DNA from: Tepidibacillus fermentans
GTDB lineage: Bacteria > Bacillota > Bacilli > Tepidibacillales > Tepidibacillaceae
Direction: 5' to 3'
DNA length: 64,000 nucleotides
NCBI RefSeq assembly: GCF_004342885.1
Contig: NZ_SMAB01000002.1
Coordinates: 62,001 to 126,000 of the forward strand
Below the pieces are notes generated by a model. That model was not told where the DNA came from, did no database searches, and saw only the letters and a list, made by a program, of their open reading frames with translations. Made by a program: the position numbers and the translations under genes. Of this stretch, positions 17,001-27,419 are shown one piece after another; the first letter of the stretch is position 1, and every line of letters starts with the position of its first letter.

Positions 17001-18161
17001 ATGTTGTTTCCAAAATACAACAAATCGATCAAAGGAAATTATCTGATCGATAAAAAAACAAAGCATTTATTAAGAAGAATCCGAACAAATCAGATTGCAG
17101 TGATTCACCATACAGATATTGATGAAATCGCAGCACAAGGATTAATTGAAAAAAAAGTAAAAGCAATCATCAATTTTTCTCCATCATTCACAGGGTCTTA
17201 CCCAACGTTGGGATTGAAAAAAATTTTGGATAGGAAAATTCCCGTTTTTGATGTTAAAAATCAAACGACTCATCTTTTCCCCAAAATCCCTGATCAAAAC
17301 AAAGTCGAGATTGATATCGTCAACAATATTGCTTACTTTGAATCGTTACCTGAAAGAATTATGGTTGAGATTGAGCCATGTACGATAGAAAAATGGGAAG
17401 ATTTGTTTAAAAAAGCTAGACAAAATCTCGAAAATGAATTAGGTCGGTTTATCAATAATACATTAGAACATGCTTTAAAAGAAAAGGATTTTTTCCTAAA
17501 ACCACTGAAAATACCTTTGTTAAAAACGCAAATAAAAGGAAAACATGTAGTAGTTGTTGTTAGAGGCACTGATTATCGTGAAGATCTCTCTGCGATCAAA
17601 TCGTACATTGAAGATATAAAACCTGTATTAATTGGTGTTGATGGTGGAGCAGATGCATTATTAGAATACGGTTTAATCCCAGATATCATCCTTGGGGATA
17701 TGGATAGTGTATCCGATCAAGCGCTTCGTTCTGGTGCGGAAATTCTTGTTCACGCATACCCTAATGGTTATGCTCCAGGTTTAAAGCGAATCTATGATTT
17801 AGGTCTAGAGGCAAAGATCATTCCTTCAAAAGGAACAAGCGAAGATGTAGCGATGTTATTAGCGTATGAAAAACAAGCAGAGATCATTGTAGCCTTAGGA
17901 ACACATTCTCATATGGTCGATTTTCTGGAAAAGGGACGTAAGGGAATGGCGAGTACAATTCTGGTTAGAATGAAAATTGGAAATAAATTGGTTGATGCAA
18001 AAGGAGTAAGTAAGTTGTACCATCCACAAGTCCATTGGAAGTCGCTTTCGTTTATCGGTTTAGCTGCAACGACACCGATATTGGCGATTAGTATGATCAA
18101 TCATGATATGGTACGTTTACTCCAAATGATGTGGATTAACATTAAAATGATATTCATGTAG
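17001..18161 (+). CDS. steA: SteA-like putative cytokinetic ring protein
   Basis: A 386-residue protein matching the family annotated as putative cytokinetic ring protein SteA, named from Corynebacterium. The C-terminal half resembles thiamine pyrophosphokinase (VGVDGGADALLEYGLIPDII, then GDMDSVSD), which suggests nucleotide binding, and it ends with hydrophobic stretches (about residues 347-385) that may anchor it to the membrane. AAGGA at 16987-16991 precedes the ATG. It heads a tight cluster with an MctB-like gene and two glycosyl-transfer genes, so a role linking division and envelope synthesis is inferred. Confidence 0.8.
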   Translation: MLFPKYNKSIKGNYLIDKKTKHLLRRIRTNQIAVIHHTDIDEIAAQGLIEKKVKAIINFSPSFTGSYPTLGLKKILDRKIPVFDVKNQTTHLFPKIPDQNKVEIDIVNNIAYFESLPERIMVEIEPCTIEKWEDLFKKARQNLENELGRFINNTLEHALKEKDFFLKPLKIPLLKTQIKGKHVVVVVRGTDYREDLSAIKSYIEDIKPVLIGVDGGADALLEYGLIPDIILGDMDSVSDQALRSGAEILVHAYPNGYAPGLKRIYDLGLEAKIIPSKGTSEDVAMLLAYEKQAEIIVALGTHSHMVDFLEKGRKGMASTILVRMKIGNKLVDAKGVSKLYHPQVHWKSLSFIGLAATTPILAISMINHDMVRLLQMMWINIKMIFM

Positions 18162-18170
18162 GTGAATAAG

Positions 18171-18827
18171 TTGATAACAAACCGCTATTATACAACAACA
18201 ATTATTGCCATATTTCTATCTTTAAGCCTTGGGATTTTAATCGGGGGAACATTAGGGCAACAGTGGATCCAACAAAATCAACAAAAAATATTATCCTACT
18301 ATCAAAGAGAAGCAAATCAACTAAGAGAAAGCAATAAGGAATATTTGCAAAAACAAAAGAGTTTAGAACTGGAACTAAAAGAAGTAAAAAGAGAATCCAA
18401 AGAACTTTTGCATAAAAGCGTTGTGCATATGATTGATGGAAAAAGAATTCTATGGATTGAAGATGATTCAGAAGATCATTTTTCAATATTAAAAGATGCT
18501 ATTCGAATCGCTGGTGGCACTAACGACCATCTTGATTATGAAAAGGCAGTGTTCCAATCTCTATCATTTTCTGAAACAAAACAAAATGTTCTGCCTTATG
18601 ATGTGATTATTTATATTCCCAATGAAAAAGAAGATTTAGAATTTGATCGTTCAATGTTACCTTCGATGATACCTATAGTGATTCTATCAACAAATGAAAA
18701 AAATAAAACAGAAAGATTAACGCCGATGGATAAGGTTCATTACCAAGTTTTAAATGTGAGTTCTGTAGAAGATCATTATGATTTCATATTTTTTTTGAAG
18801 AATTTATTCGAGGAGAATAAAAGATGA
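18171..18827 (+). CDS. MctB-like (copper transporter family) single-pass membrane protein, SteB-like
   Basis: A 218-residue protein with one N-terminal membrane segment (about residues 7-27: TTIIAIFLSLSLGILIGGTL), a coiled coil (about residues 33-75) and an alpha/beta domain. This is the architecture of the family named for mycobacterial MctB, which also includes SteB, partner of SteA. The TTG at 18171 gives the family-like start MITNRYY and sits 5-6 bases from TAGGTG; a GTG at 18162 directly abuts the steA stop and has no spaced site. Pairing with steA suggests a division or envelope role rather than copper transport. Confidence 0.7.
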   Translation: MITNRYYTTTIIAIFLSLSLGILIGGTLGQQWIQQNQQKILSYYQREANQLRESNKEYLQKQKSLELELKEVKRESKELLHKSVVHMIDGKRILWIEDDSEDHFSILKDAIRIAGGTNDHLDYEKAVFQSLSFSETKQNVLPYDVIIYIPNEKEDLEFDRSMLPSMIPIVILSTNEKNKTERLTPMDKVHYQVLNVSSVEDHYDFIFFLKNLFEENKR

Positions 18828-19519
18828 CAGGCACTTTCGTTTCCATCATCATCCCAGCCTTTAACGAAGAAAAATATATTGAAAAAACCATACGATCTGT
18901 GATGGAGTTATCCTATCAGAAAGAAGTCATCGTTGTTGATGATGGAAGTCAGGATAATACCAAAAAGATCCTTTCGCTTTTAGAACCTATCTATAAAGAA
19001 CTTCAAGTTATTTCTTTGGAACATAATCAAGGAAAGGGTCAAGCGCTTATGCAAGGTGTAAAAAGGGCAAAAGGTGAGATTTTAGTATTTTTAGATGCCG
19101 ACTTAGGTGAAACAAGCAGGTACGCAACGAATTTAATTGATCCAGTGATGCAACAAAATATAGATATGACAATTGCGATTCTGCCTAAGACGAAGAAAAA
19201 AGCAGGTTTTGGTCTCGTTAAGGGATTGGCCCAAAAGGGTATATATAAGATTACAGGATTTAAATCCATGGCTCCATTATCAGGACAGCGGGTGATGAAA
19301 CGGGATGTAATGACAAATATTGATCGTTTAGATAAAGGGTTTGGCATTGAAGTAGGACTAACCATTGATGTTTTAAAACAGGGATTTCAGATTCAAGAAG
19401 TCGAAATACCTTTTTCTCATCGTGAAACGGGGAGAGATTTACAAGGGTTTATCCATCGAGGAAAGGAATTTATTGATGTCTTTATCACTCTAGTAGGAAA
19501 ATGGAGGATGAGCGAATGA
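18824..19519 (+). CDS. Family 2 glycosyltransferase
   Basis: A 231-residue GT-A fold enzyme. The N-terminal VSIIIPAFNEEKYIEKTI and EVIVVDDGSQDNT bind the sugar nucleotide, and VFLDADLGE is the DXD-type metal site. No transmembrane segments are visible. It resembles polyprenyl-phosphate mannosyl- or glucosyltransferases in the catalytic domain. The start overlaps the MctB-like stop (ATGA), and the stop overlaps the next start, so the four genes are probably translationally coupled. The product is unknown; a lipid-linked envelope glycan is inferred from the adjacent MraY/WecA-like gene. Confidence 0.85.
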   Translation: MTGTFVSIIIPAFNEEKYIEKTIRSVMELSYQKEVIVVDDGSQDNTKKILSLLEPIYKELQVISLEHNQGKGQALMQGVKRAKGEILVFLDADLGETSRYATNLIDPVMQQNIDMTIAILPKTKKKAGFGLVKGLAQKGIYKITGFKSMAPLSGQRVMKRDVMTNIDRLDKGFGIEVGLTIDVLKQGFQIQEVEIPFSHRETGRDLQGFIHRGKEFIDVFITLVGKWRMSE

Positions 19520-20304
19520 TCATGTTATTATCCATGTTCCTAACAATCATTTTATTACCTTTTTATATCATTTTCTTAAAGCGATTAGGGAAAGTGGAAA
19601 AAAACTATAAAGAAGAATTGATTCCGACCAGTTTTGGTATATTTATTCTTTTTATTGAGTGGTTACTTTTGATCCTTCAACAACAGAAGGAGTTCTTTTA
19701 TTTTTGGGCTTTATTTTTGATTACGATGATTGGAACCTATGATGATTATTATGGCGATAAAAAGGTTAAGGGTTTTAAAGGACACTTTTCTGCATTTCGA
19801 CAAGGAGTGATTACTTCTGGATTTATAAAAGCGGTTGGCGTAAGCATCGTTGCACTCTTTCTATCATTTCAATTGGCAAAGGATCCGTTCGTAATAGGGA
19901 GTAATTTCTTTTTAATCGTGATGTTGTCCAATACGATGAATCTGTTTGATTTGCGTCCTGGTCGAGCGTTGAAAGTCTATTTTGTTCTATTCTTATTATT
20001 AGGAGTACAAGCTCCGCGATTTTTTCAACAAGAGCTGCCACTTATTCAAATCGGAATTCTTATCATCGTGTTCTTTTATGATATCCGTGCTAAAATAATG
20101 CTAGGCGATGGTGGAGCGAATTTGTTAGGGTTTCAATTAGGAGTATGGTATAGCATTCACTTTCCATTATATGGAAAATTATTCATGATCATTCTATTGA
20201 TTGGCATAAATATTTATAATGAGCGACATTCTATCAGTCAATTTATCGAACAACATAAATGGTTAAGAGTTATCGATCGATTAGGACAGAAAGGAATAGG
20301 ATAG
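19516..20304 (+). CDS. MraY/WecA-like glycosyl-1-phosphate transferase (GT4)
   Basis: A 262-residue, strongly hydrophobic protein with about eight membrane segments. Motifs of the polyprenol-phosphate sugar-1-phosphate transferases are recognisable: GTYDDYYGDKK (acidic pair), SNTMNLFDLRPGRALK and LGDGGANLLGF. It is shorter and more divergent than MraY itself. ATG 19516 is preferred over ATG 19501 because GGAGGA at 19503-19508 is well spaced only from 19516. Together with the GT2 gene upstream it could build a lipid-linked saccharide; the substrate is unknown. Confidence 0.8.
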   Translation: MIMLLSMFLTIILLPFYIIFLKRLGKVEKNYKEELIPTSFGIFILFIEWLLLILQQQKEFFYFWALFLITMIGTYDDYYGDKKVKGFKGHFSAFRQGVITSGFIKAVGVSIVALFLSFQLAKDPFVIGSNFFLIVMLSNTMNLFDLRPGRALKVYFVLFLLLGVQAPRFFQQELPLIQIGILIIVFFYDIRAKIMLGDGGANLLGFQLGVWYSIHFPLYGKLFMIILLIGINIYNERHSISQFIEQHKWLRVIDRLGQKGIG

Positions 20305-20318
20305 AGGGTGTGTAAACA

Positions 20319-22037
20319 ATGGATGAACTAAAAGCGATTTTGGATTCCACCCATGATGGTATGATTGCAGTGAATCATGAAGGAATCATCACATTATTTA
20401 ATAAAGCAGCGGAGAATTTGCTTCAGATTGAGGCTGAAAAAGTGATTGGTAAACCAGTGGATAAAACGATCCCGAATACTCGTTTGCATATTATCTTAAA
20501 AACTGGCAAAGAGGAATTGAATCAAGAACAACAATTAAATGATAGAGTTCGAATTATTACGAATCGAGTACCTATTTTTGACAATAAAAGTGAATTGATT
20601 GGAGCTGTTGCAGTATTTCGGGATATTAGCGAAATCATTGAGCTGACTGAACAGATTTCGGATCTTAAATCGATACGCAGTATGTTAGAAGCGATCATCA
20701 ATTCATCAAATGATGCGATATCGGTAGTTGATGAACACGGTAAGGGATTGATGATAAATCCTGCCTATACGAAATTAACAGGTTTAACTCCAGAAGATGT
20801 GATTAATAAGCCGGCAGATGTCGATATTTCCGAAGGCGAAAGTATGCATATGCAGGTTTTACGTACTCGTAAACCAGTTCGTGGAGTTCACTTAAAAGTA
20901 GGGCCAAAACGCAGAGATGTTGTGGTGAATGTTGCGCCTGTAATCGTTGACGGGCAATTAAAAGGGAGTGTTGGGATTATCCATGACACCTCTGAAATAA
21001 AAAAATTAACCGAAGAATTAGAGAAAGCTAGAAGAATTATTCGAACCCTAGAAGCGAAATATACGTTTGATGATATTATTGGCAAAAGTGAGAAGATGAT
21101 GATCGCGATTGAAACGGCGAAAAATGCGGCATCAACTCATGCAACGGTACTTGTTAGAGGGGAATCAGGAACAGGGAAAGAATTGTTTGCCCATGCGATT
21201 CATAATGCGAGTGATCGTAAGTTTCATCAGTTTGTTCGTGTCAATTGTGCTGCGATTAGTGATAACCTATTAGAAAGTGAACTATTTGGCTATGAAGAGG
21301 GAGCCTTTACTGGTGCGAAAAAAGGTGGGAAAAAAGGTTTCTTTGAAATGGCAAGTGGTGGAACTATTTTTCTAGATGAGATTGGTGAATTAGAATTAAA
21401 TACGCAAGCGAAATTATTGCGTGTTCTTCAGGAAAAAGAAATAGTCCGAGTGGGAGGAACCAAGCCGATTCCTGTTGATGTTCGGGTTATTTCAGCAACA
21501 AATGTTGATTTAGAAAAAGCGGTGAAAAATGGGAAGTTCAGGGAGGATTTATACTATCGTTTAAATGTGGTTCCAATCATGATTCCTCCGCTACGGGAAA
21601 GAAAATCCGACATTCCCTTTTTGGTGAATCACTTATTAAAAAAATTAAATATGGAATACGGAAGAAATGTAGATCATGTATCGACGGAAGTTCTTCAAAT
21701 TTTTTTGGACTATTCATGGCCAGGAAATGTTCGGGAACTTGAAAATGTCCTTGGACGATCAATGATTAATATGCGGTATAATGAATCGGTTATTGAAGAT
21801 TATCATCTTCCACTATTAGGAAAGGTGAATGTATCGAACTCTCAAGAAAAGGTGAATCAGCTTTTTCTTGCGGAACCTATTGTTCCCTTAAATGAAATCA
21901 TCGAGAAAACGGAAAAAAATTATATTGAACAGGTATTAAAGAAGGCAAAAGGAAACAAAACCAAGGCTGCACAATGGTTAGGGATATCGATTCGTAATCT
22001 TTATTATAAATTAGAAAAATATGGGTTAGATTTTTAG
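20319..22037 (+). CDS. bkdR: Sigma-54-dependent activator of branched-chain catabolism, BkdR-like
   Basis: A 572-residue enhancer-binding protein with two PAS domains (about residues 1-105 and 118-230), a sigma-54 AAA+ domain (Walker A GESGTGKE at 281-288; GAFTGA loop at 328-333) and a C-terminal Fis-type helix-turn-helix ([20 protein letters not shown]). It directly precedes ptb-bcd-buk and a sigma-54 promoter, as bkdR does in B. subtilis. PAS domains are the probable sensors of branched-chain amino or keto acids. It starts 14 bases after the GT4 gene and may be read through from the steA cluster. Confidence 0.92.
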   Translation: MDELKAILDSTHDGMIAVNHEGIITLFNKAAENLLQIEAEKVIGKPVDKTIPNTRLHIILKTGKEELNQEQQLNDRVRIITNRVPIFDNKSELIGAVAVFRDISEIIELTEQISDLKSIRSMLEAIINSSNDAISVVDEHGKGLMINPAYTKLTGLTPEDVINKPADVDISEGESMHMQVLRTRKPVRGVHLKVGPKRRDVVVNVAPVIVDGQLKGSVGIIHDTSEIKKLTEELEKARRIIRTLEAKYTFDDIIGKSEKMMIAIETAKNAASTHATVLVRGESGTGKELFAHAIHNASDRKFHQFVRVNCAAISDNLLESELFGYEEGAFTGAKKGGKKGFFEMASGGTIFLDEIGELELNTQAKLLRVLQEKEIVRVGGTKPIPVDVRVISATNVDLEKAVKNGKFREDLYYRLNVVPIMIPPLRERKSDIPFLVNHLLKKLNMEYGRNVDHVSTEVLQIFLDYSWPGNVRELENVLGRSMINMRYNESVIEDYHLPLLGKVNVSNSQEKVNQLFLAEPIVPLNEIIEKTEKNYIEQVLKKAKGNKTKAAQWLGISIRNLYYKLEKYGLDF

Positions 22038-22052
22038 TATGAAAATTTTAGC

Positions 22053-22088
22053 CTGCAATTATTTGCAACTCTCTGCAAGATCTTGCAG
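22053..22088. promoter_or_regulatory. Paired palindromes, candidate BkdR upstream activating sites
   Basis: TGCAATTATTTGCA (22054-22067) and CTGCAAGATCTTGCAG (22073-22088) are two adjacent inverted repeats sharing the TTGCA half-site, 55-90 bases upstream of the sigma-54 promoter. The second is followed by a T run, so it could also terminate bkdR. Confidence 0.55.
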
Positions 22089-22141
22089 GATTTTTTTATT
22101 TTTTTATAAAAGTTTTATTAAAGCGCTTACTATTTATGAAA

Positions 22142-22157
22142 TGGCATGGATATTGCA
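22142..22157 (+). promoter_or_regulatory. Sigma-54 (SigL) promoter of the ptb-bcd-buk-vor genes
   Basis: TGGCATGGATATTGCA fits the -24/-12 consensus: GG at 22143-22144 and GC at 22155-22156, with exactly 10 bases between. It lies 51 bases before the ptb start and downstream of bkdR. Confidence 0.9.
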
Positions 22158-22207
22158 TTAAAATATAAGTGTAAAAATGATGAAAAGGATTTGAAGAAGG
22201 TGATGCG

Positions 22208-23128
22208 GTGAAATCTTTCCAAGATATGCTGAAACAGATCAATCGAAATCATCCTCCTGAAGTTGCTATTGCGCTAGCAGAAGATAAAGAAGTATTGCTG
22301 GCAGTAAAAGAAGCAATTGATTTAGGAATTGCCCGATTCCATCTAGTTGGCAACCAAAAAAAAATTATCGAACTACTTCAGGAATTAGCGATTGATAAGG
22401 ATCAGGTGAAAGTCATAAATGAAGAGGATCCAATAAGGGCTTCGCGAAAAGCTATTGAATTGGTTCATCTTGGTGAAGCTCAAATTGTAATGAAAGGTTT
22501 AGTACCCACAGCTACCATTCTCAAGGCAGTTCTAGATAAGGAAGTTGGACTTCGTACATCAGGATTGATCAGTCATGTAGCTGTCTTTGAAGCAAAAGAA
22601 TATTCTAAACTGTTTATGGTCACAGATGCTGCAATGAATATTGCACCAACTTTAGAACAAAAAGTTCAAATTATTGAAAATGCTGTTGAATTTGCTTATT
22701 CTTTAGGGATTTCCTTACCTAAAGTTGCACCCATTGCAGCTATTGAAACCATCAATTCCAATATGGCAGCAACAATCGATGCAGCCGTCCTTTCTAAAAT
22801 GGCAGATCGAGGACAAATTCAAGGTGTGATTATCGATGGGCCGTTAGCATTAGATAATGCGATTTCGTTAGAGGCGGCCAAACATAAAGGTATTATGAGT
22901 CAAGTAGCGGGAGATGCGGACATTTTGCTTGTTCCCAATATTGAAGTGGGAAATGTTCTTTATAAATCTCTTGTTTACTTTGCAAAAGCAAAAGTAGGTG
23001 CAATCGTTTTAGGGGCTAAGGCTCCAATTGTATTGACATCTAGAGCCGATTCACGCGAAACAAAGTTACTGTCTATTTGCTTGGCTGTATTTCTAGTACA
23101 AAACAAAAAAATAAACAGATATTTCTAA
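22208..23128 (+). CDS. ptb: Phosphate butyryltransferase
   Basis: A 306-residue phosphotransacylase that converts branched-chain or butyryl-CoA plus phosphate to the acyl phosphate, which Buk uses to make ATP. The family features [23 protein letters not shown] and the C-terminal [12 protein letters not shown] are visible. The start is GTG 22208, after AAGGTGATG. As the first gene after the sigma-54 promoter, it heads the branched-chain catabolic operon. Confidence 0.94.
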   Translation: MKSFQDMLKQINRNHPPEVAIALAEDKEVLLAVKEAIDLGIARFHLVGNQKKIIELLQELAIDKDQVKVINEEDPIRASRKAIELVHLGEAQIVMKGLVPTATILKAVLDKEVGLRTSGLISHVAVFEAKEYSKLFMVTDAAMNIAPTLEQKVQIIENAVEFAYSLGISLPKVAPIAAIETINSNMAATIDAAVLSKMADRGQIQGVIIDGPLALDNAISLEAAKHKGIMSQVAGDADILLVPNIEVGNVLYKSLVYFAKAKVGAIVLGAKAPIVLTSRADSRETKLLSICLAVFLVQNKKINRYF

Positions 23129-23142
23129 TAGGAGGACGGAAA

Positions 23143-24240
23143 ATGAAACTTTTTGAATATCTACAAAAATATGATTACGAAGAAGTGATTTTTGCCCAAG
23201 ATAAGGAGTCTGGGCTAAAAGCGATTATTGCGATCCATGACACGACGTTAGGACCTGCTTTAGGTGGAACAAGAATGTGGACCTATAATTCGGAAGAAGA
23301 TGCGATTATCGATGCATTACGTCTAGCTCGTGGAATGACATATAAGAATGCTGCAGCTGGATTAGATCTTGGTGGAGGAAAAACTGTTATTATTGGAGAT
23401 CCAAGAAAAGATAAAAGTGAAGCGCTATTCCGCGCATTTGGCCGCTATATTCAAGGACTTAATGGCCGATATATCACTGCTGAGGATGTAGGAACAACCG
23501 TGCAGGATATGGATTATATCCATTTAGAAACAGATTATGTGACAGGAATCTCACCGGCTTTTGGAAGTAGTGGTAATCCATCGCCAGTAACCGCTTATGG
23601 CGTTTACCGTGGAATGAAAGCAGCCGCAAAGGTGGCGTTTGGGGATGACAATCTTTCAGGGAAAACAATTGCTGTTCAAGGAGTAGGAAATGTTTCCTAT
23701 AACCTGATCAAACATTTGCACGATGAAGAAGCCAACATTATCGTTACGGATATTAATGAGGATAATGTACAAAGAGTAGTTCGTGATTTTGGGGTAAAAG
23801 CAGTTGGGGTTAATGAAATTTATGGTGTGGAGTGTGACATTTTCTCACCCAATGCCTTAGGTGCGGTAATCAATGACGATACAATCCCTGTATTAAAAGC
23901 AAAATTAATTGCTGGTGCTGCTAACAACCAATTAAAAGAAGAGCGTCATGGTGATATTTTAAAAGAAAAAGGAATTTTCTATGCACCTGATTTTGTCATC
24001 AATGCTGGTGGTGTCATTAATGTTGCTGATGAATTAAATCCAAATGGTTATAATCGTGAAAGAGCAATGAAAAAAGTAGAAACCATTTATGATAACATCT
24101 TAAAGGTTTTTGAAATTGCTGAACGAGATGGAATTCCATCCTATTTAGCAGCAAATAAAATGGCAGAAGAAAGAATCGAACAGATGCGAAAAGTTCGTAG
24201 TAATTTCTTAAGAAAGGAAAAAAGCATTCTAAGTCGATAA
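23143..24240 (+). CDS. bcd: Leucine (branched-chain amino acid) dehydrogenase
   Basis: A 365-residue Glu/Leu/Phe/Val dehydrogenase. It oxidatively deaminates Leu, Val and Ile to 2-oxoacids with NAD. The conserved [10 protein letters not shown], catalytic-lysine region ([16 protein letters not shown]), TAEDVGT and Rossmann motif [11 protein letters not shown] are intact. AGGAGG precedes ATG 23143; an in-frame ATG at 23077 lies inside ptb and is rejected. It supplies substrates to the VOR encoded downstream. Confidence 0.96.
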   Translation: MKLFEYLQKYDYEEVIFAQDKESGLKAIIAIHDTTLGPALGGTRMWTYNSEEDAIIDALRLARGMTYKNAAAGLDLGGGKTVIIGDPRKDKSEALFRAFGRYIQGLNGRYITAEDVGTTVQDMDYIHLETDYVTGISPAFGSSGNPSPVTAYGVYRGMKAAAKVAFGDDNLSGKTIAVQGVGNVSYNLIKHLHDEEANIIVTDINEDNVQRVVRDFGVKAVGVNEIYGVECDIFSPNALGAVINDDTIPVLKAKLIAGAANNQLKEERHGDILKEKGIFYAPDFVINAGGVINVADELNPNGYNRERAMKKVETIYDNILKVFEIAERDGIPSYLAANKMAEERIEQMRKVRSNFLRKEKSILSR

Positions 24241-24261
24241 GAGCAAATGTAGTAAAGGGAG

Positions 24262-24290
24262 AAAGCGTCTTTGGACGCTTTTCTTTCCTC
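24262..24290 (+). terminator. Terminator between bcd and buk
   Basis: AAAGCGTC and GACGCTTT pair around TTTG, followed by TCTTTCCTC. The T tract is imperfect, so it may only attenuate transcription into buk. Confidence 0.65.
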
Positions 24291-24309
24291 TTGAATGGAG
24301 TGTTAAGAA

Positions 24310-25407
24310 GTGGAACCAACCTTACGATTATTAGTGATCAATCCAGGATCGACCTCAACGAAAATAGGAATATATGATAATGAAAAGCCAATTTTTACGG
24401 AAACATTAAGACACGAACACGATGAGCTTCAATCGTTTAAAAAAGTGATTGAACAATATCAATTTCGAAAGGATTTAATACTCCAAACCATACATCAACA
24501 TGGTATTAATCTTACAAAATTAAGTGCGGTGGTTGGACGTGGAGGTCTACTTCGTCCGATTGTTGGTGGAACCTATCAAGTAGATGAAGCGATGATTCAG
24601 GATTTGAAAGAGGCAAAATATGGTGAACACGCTTCTAATCTAGGTGCGATTATTGCCTATGAGATTGCAAAACAATTGAATATTCCTGCATATATTGTTG
24701 ATCCAGTGGTTGTCGACGAATTGCAACCGGTAGCTAGAATTAGTGGCTTACCCGAACTAGAACGTAGGAGTATATTTCATGCATTAAATCAAAAAGCGGT
24801 AGCTAGACAAGTGGCTAAGAAAATGGGCCTCAACTACGAGAAGGCAAATTTTATTGTTTGCCATATGGGTGGGGGAATTACAGTTGGTGCTCATCAACAT
24901 GGGAAAGTAATCGATGTGAATAATGGTTTGGATGGAGAAGGACCATTCTCACCAGAAAGAACAGGAACATTACCTGCCGGTGATTTAGTTACAATTTGTT
25001 TTTCAGGTAAATATACTGAAAGTGAAATTCGCAAAAAAATAGTGGGTGAAGGTGGGTTAGTTGCTTATCTAAGAACAAATAGTGCATTGGAAGTAGAAAA
25101 GAAAATTAAAGAAGGCGATCAACAAGCAAAACTCATCTATTCGGCAATGGCCTATCAAATTGGAAAGGAGATTGGAGCCTATAGTACTGTATTAAAAGGA
25201 AAAGTGGATGCAATCATCCTAACAGGTGGGCTTGCACGTTCAAAGGAATTGGTTCAAGAAATTACTGATTATATTGATTGGATCGCACCAGTTCGCGTGA
25301 TACCAGGTGAGAATGAACTTCAGGCTCTAGCTGAAGGAGCATTACGAATCTTAAGAGGTCAAGAGGAAGAAAAACGTTATGAACAGGAGAACATTTATGC
25401 AAAATAG
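24310..25407 (+). CDS. buk: Butyrate (branched-chain fatty acid) kinase
   Basis: A 365-residue acetokinase-family enzyme that makes ATP from butyryl or branched acyl phosphates. [12 protein letters not shown] at the N-terminus, [13 protein letters not shown] and LTGGLARS are typical nucleotide-binding motifs. The start is GTG 24310, nine bases after GGAG. With Ptb it completes substrate-level phosphorylation from the acyl-CoA made by VOR. Its end overlaps the start region of the P-loop gene. Confidence 0.94.
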   Translation: MEPTLRLLVINPGSTSTKIGIYDNEKPIFTETLRHEHDELQSFKKVIEQYQFRKDLILQTIHQHGINLTKLSAVVGRGGLLRPIVGGTYQVDEAMIQDLKEAKYGEHASNLGAIIAYEIAKQLNIPAYIVDPVVVDELQPVARISGLPELERRSIFHALNQKAVARQVAKKMGLNYEKANFIVCHMGGGITVGAHQHGKVIDVNNGLDGEGPFSPERTGTLPAGDLVTICFSGKYTESEIRKKIVGEGGLVAYLRTNSALEVEKKIKEGDQQAKLIYSAMAYQIGKEIGAYSTVLKGKVDAIILTGGLARSKELVQEITDYIDWIAPVRVIPGENELQALAEGALRILRGQEEEKRYEQENIYAK

Positions 25408-26083
25408 ATCAAGAATCACCATTATTACTGGTCATTTTGGTAGTGGTAAGACTGAAATTTCGATCAATTTGGCTTTAAAACAAAAAGATAATTATGAAAA
25501 AGTTGCACTCACAGATTTGGATGTGATTAATCCTTACTTTCGTTCACGAGAAGTAAGTCTACTTCTAGAAGAAAAGGGAATAGAATTAATTGCTCCAAAG
25601 GGACAATTGGCCACAGCTGATTTACCCATTGTTTCTGGTGAGATTCATCGCGTTTTACATGACCTCAGATATCAATTAGTGATTGATGTGGGTGGAGATA
25701 AAGATGGAGCAACAACGTTAGGGCAATATTACAATGAAATCAAAGATCAAGATTACCAAATGATTTTTGTCGTGAATACGAATCGACCCTATGTAAGTAC
25801 GGTCGAAGGAATCCGTGAAACGATTCAAAATATCGAGAAGGCTACTCGATTGAAGGTAACAGGACTGATTAATAATACCAATCTTGGAATGGAAACAACG
25901 ATGGAACATATACTTGCTGGATATGAGATCACGAGGGAAGCAAGTGCCCAATTAAATGTTCCCTTTTTGTATACGACGATCTCCCAGCATGTAATGGCAG
26001 ACATGGTAAGAGAATCACTTGGGAAGGAACACCTAGTCATTACGATTGATCGTTTTATGAGATTACCATGGGAAATGGATTGA
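25397..26083 (+). CDS. P-loop nucleotide-binding protein of the VOR operon, function unknown
   Basis: A 228-residue SIMIBI-type (MinD/ParA/CobQ-like) ATPase. The Walker A is [10 protein letters not shown] (about residues 12-21), followed by [17 protein letters not shown] and [17 protein letters not shown]. No membrane segment is seen. It is placed between buk and the ferredoxin-like VOR subunit and overlaps buk by 11 bases. ATG 25397 has AGGAGA at 25384-25389; ATG 25379 is less well placed. A role in cofactor or iron-sulfur insertion, or in activation of VOR, is only a guess from position. Confidence 0.75.
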   Translation: MQNRSRITIITGHFGSGKTEISINLALKQKDNYEKVALTDLDVINPYFRSREVSLLLEEKGIELIAPKGQLATADLPIVSGEIHRVLHDLRYQLVIDVGGDKDGATTLGQYYNEIKDQDYQMIFVVNTNRPYVSTVEGIRETIQNIEKATRLKVTGLINNTNLGMETTMEHILAGYEITREASAQLNVPFLYTTISQHVMADMVRESLGKEHLVITIDRFMRLPWEMD

Positions 26084-26103
26084 AATAGATTGGAGGAATG
26101 AAA

Positions 26104-26334
26104 ATGGAATCGCGTGTTGTTTTTAATGAGGATATATGTAAAGGTTGTGGACTTTGTGTCTCTGTATGCCCGACCAATATTATTTTTCTCGCAGATCACT
26201 TGAACGGAAAGGGATATCGTCCAGCAACTGTCGTTGATCAAGACCACTGTATAAGTTGTGCTGCTTGTGGCCGAATTTGTCCAGATGCAGTAATTACGGT
26301 TTATCGTCCAACTAAGAAGAAAGCGGTATCTTAA
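26104..26334 (+). CDS. vorD: 2-oxoacid:ferredoxin oxidoreductase delta (4Fe-4S) subunit
   Basis: A 76-residue ferredoxin-like protein with two 4Fe-4S cysteine clusters: CKGCGLCVSVCP and CISCAACGRICP. It carries electrons from the thiamine diphosphate centre of VOR to ferredoxin. ATG 26104 is preferred to ATG 26098 because GGAGG at 26092-26096 is seven bases from it. The other three subunits follow in the order alpha, beta, gamma. Confidence 0.92.
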   Translation: MESRVVFNEDICKGCGLCVSVCPTNIIFLADHLNGKGYRPATVVDQDHCISCAACGRICPDAVITVYRPTKKKAVS

Positions 26335-26357
26335 TGAGGAAGAAGGGGGAGGGCAAT

Positions 26358-27419
26358 ATGGCTAAAGTTTTAATGAAGGGTAATGAAGTGATTGCTGAGG
26401 CAGCAGTTCATGCAAATTGTAAATATTTTTTTGGTTACCCGATTACACCACAGAGTGAATTGGTAGCTTATATGGCGAAGCGTCTACCTGAAGTAGGTGG
26501 ACTATTCTTACAAGCTGAAAGTGAAATTGCAGCAATTAACATGGTGTATGGAGCATCAAGTGCAGGGGTACGTGTAATGACTTCCTCATCAAGTCCTGGG
26601 GTTAGTTTGAAACAGGAAGGAATTTCTTACCTTGTTGGATCAGAACTTCCAGCTGTCATCGTCAATGTAATGCGTGGTGGACCTGGCCTTGGTAGTATTC
26701 AACCTGCACAGTCTGACTATTTTCAAGCTACAAAAGGCGGCGGTCACGGAGACTATCATATTCCCGTTTTAGCCCCAGCTAGTTTACAAGAGATTGTGGA
26801 TCTGATGCACGATGCTTTCGATATTGCCGACCGTTATCGAACACCAGTGATTCTAATGGCAGATGGAATGTTAGGTCAGATGATGGAACCGGTAGAATTC
26901 AAAGAAAAGCAACATGTCGAACTACCAGAAAAAGATTGGGCTACAACTGGTACTCGTGGTGATGGAGGGCCTAAGATCGTTAATTCCTTGCGTCTAGATC
27001 CTAAGGAACTAGAAGAACATAACCGCCATTTACAAAAGAAATATGAAAAAATTAAGGAAAAGGAAGTTAGATATGAAATGTATTTGGCTGAAGATGCAGA
27101 TTATATTGTGGTGGCTTATGGAACCGTCGCGAGGATCGTTAAAAATGCGATTCATAAAGCACGTAAAGAAGGGATAAAAGTAGGTTTAATCCGTCCAATT
27201 TCTTTATGGCCTTATCCACAAAAACCGTTTGACGAAACAAGAGAGAAGGTAAAAGCCTATTTAACCGTCGAAATGAGTGCGGGTCAAATGGTTGAGGATG
27301 TTCGCTTGGCAGTGAATGGGAAATCTCCTGTTCATTTCTATGGTAGAACAGGTGGAATGGTCCCAAGTCATGAAGAAATTTATGCGAAGATTATGGAGAT
27401 GGTCGGAGGTGAAAGCTAA
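26358..27419 (+). CDS. vorB: 2-oxoisovalerate:ferredoxin oxidoreductase alpha subunit VorB
   Basis: A 353-residue pyruvate:ferredoxin oxidoreductase alpha-type subunit. The N-terminal [19 protein letters not shown] motif, [15 protein letters not shown] and [10 protein letters not shown] are typical of the 2-oxoisovalerate class annotated VorB. ATG 26358 follows GGGGGAGGGC; an ATG-less extension to 26334 is not needed. The stop overlaps the next start, giving coupled expression. Substrate preference for branched-chain 2-oxoacids is inferred from the ptb-bcd-buk context. Confidence 0.92.
   Translation: MAKVLMKGNEVIAEAAVHANCKYFFGYPITPQSELVAYMAKRLPEVGGLFLQAESEIAAINMVYGASSAGVRVMTSSSSPGVSLKQEGISYLVGSELPAVIVNVMRGGPGLGSIQPAQSDYFQATKGGGHGDYHIPVLAPASLQEIVDLMHDAFDIADRYRTPVILMADGMLGQMMEPVEFKEKQHVELPEKDWATTGTRGDGGPKIVNSLRLDPKELEEHNRHLQKKYEKIKEKEVRYEMYLAEDADYIVVAYGTVARIVKNAIHKARKEGIKVGLIRPISLWPYPQKPFDETREKVKAYLTVEMSAGQMVEDVRLAVNGKSPVHFYGRTGGMVPSHEEIYAKIMEMVGGES

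Noticed and set aside
24017-24319. Minus-strand frame of 100 codons across the bcd end and terminator
   Set aside because: Overlaps conserved bcd coding sequence and its terminator hairpin; a frame shadow.
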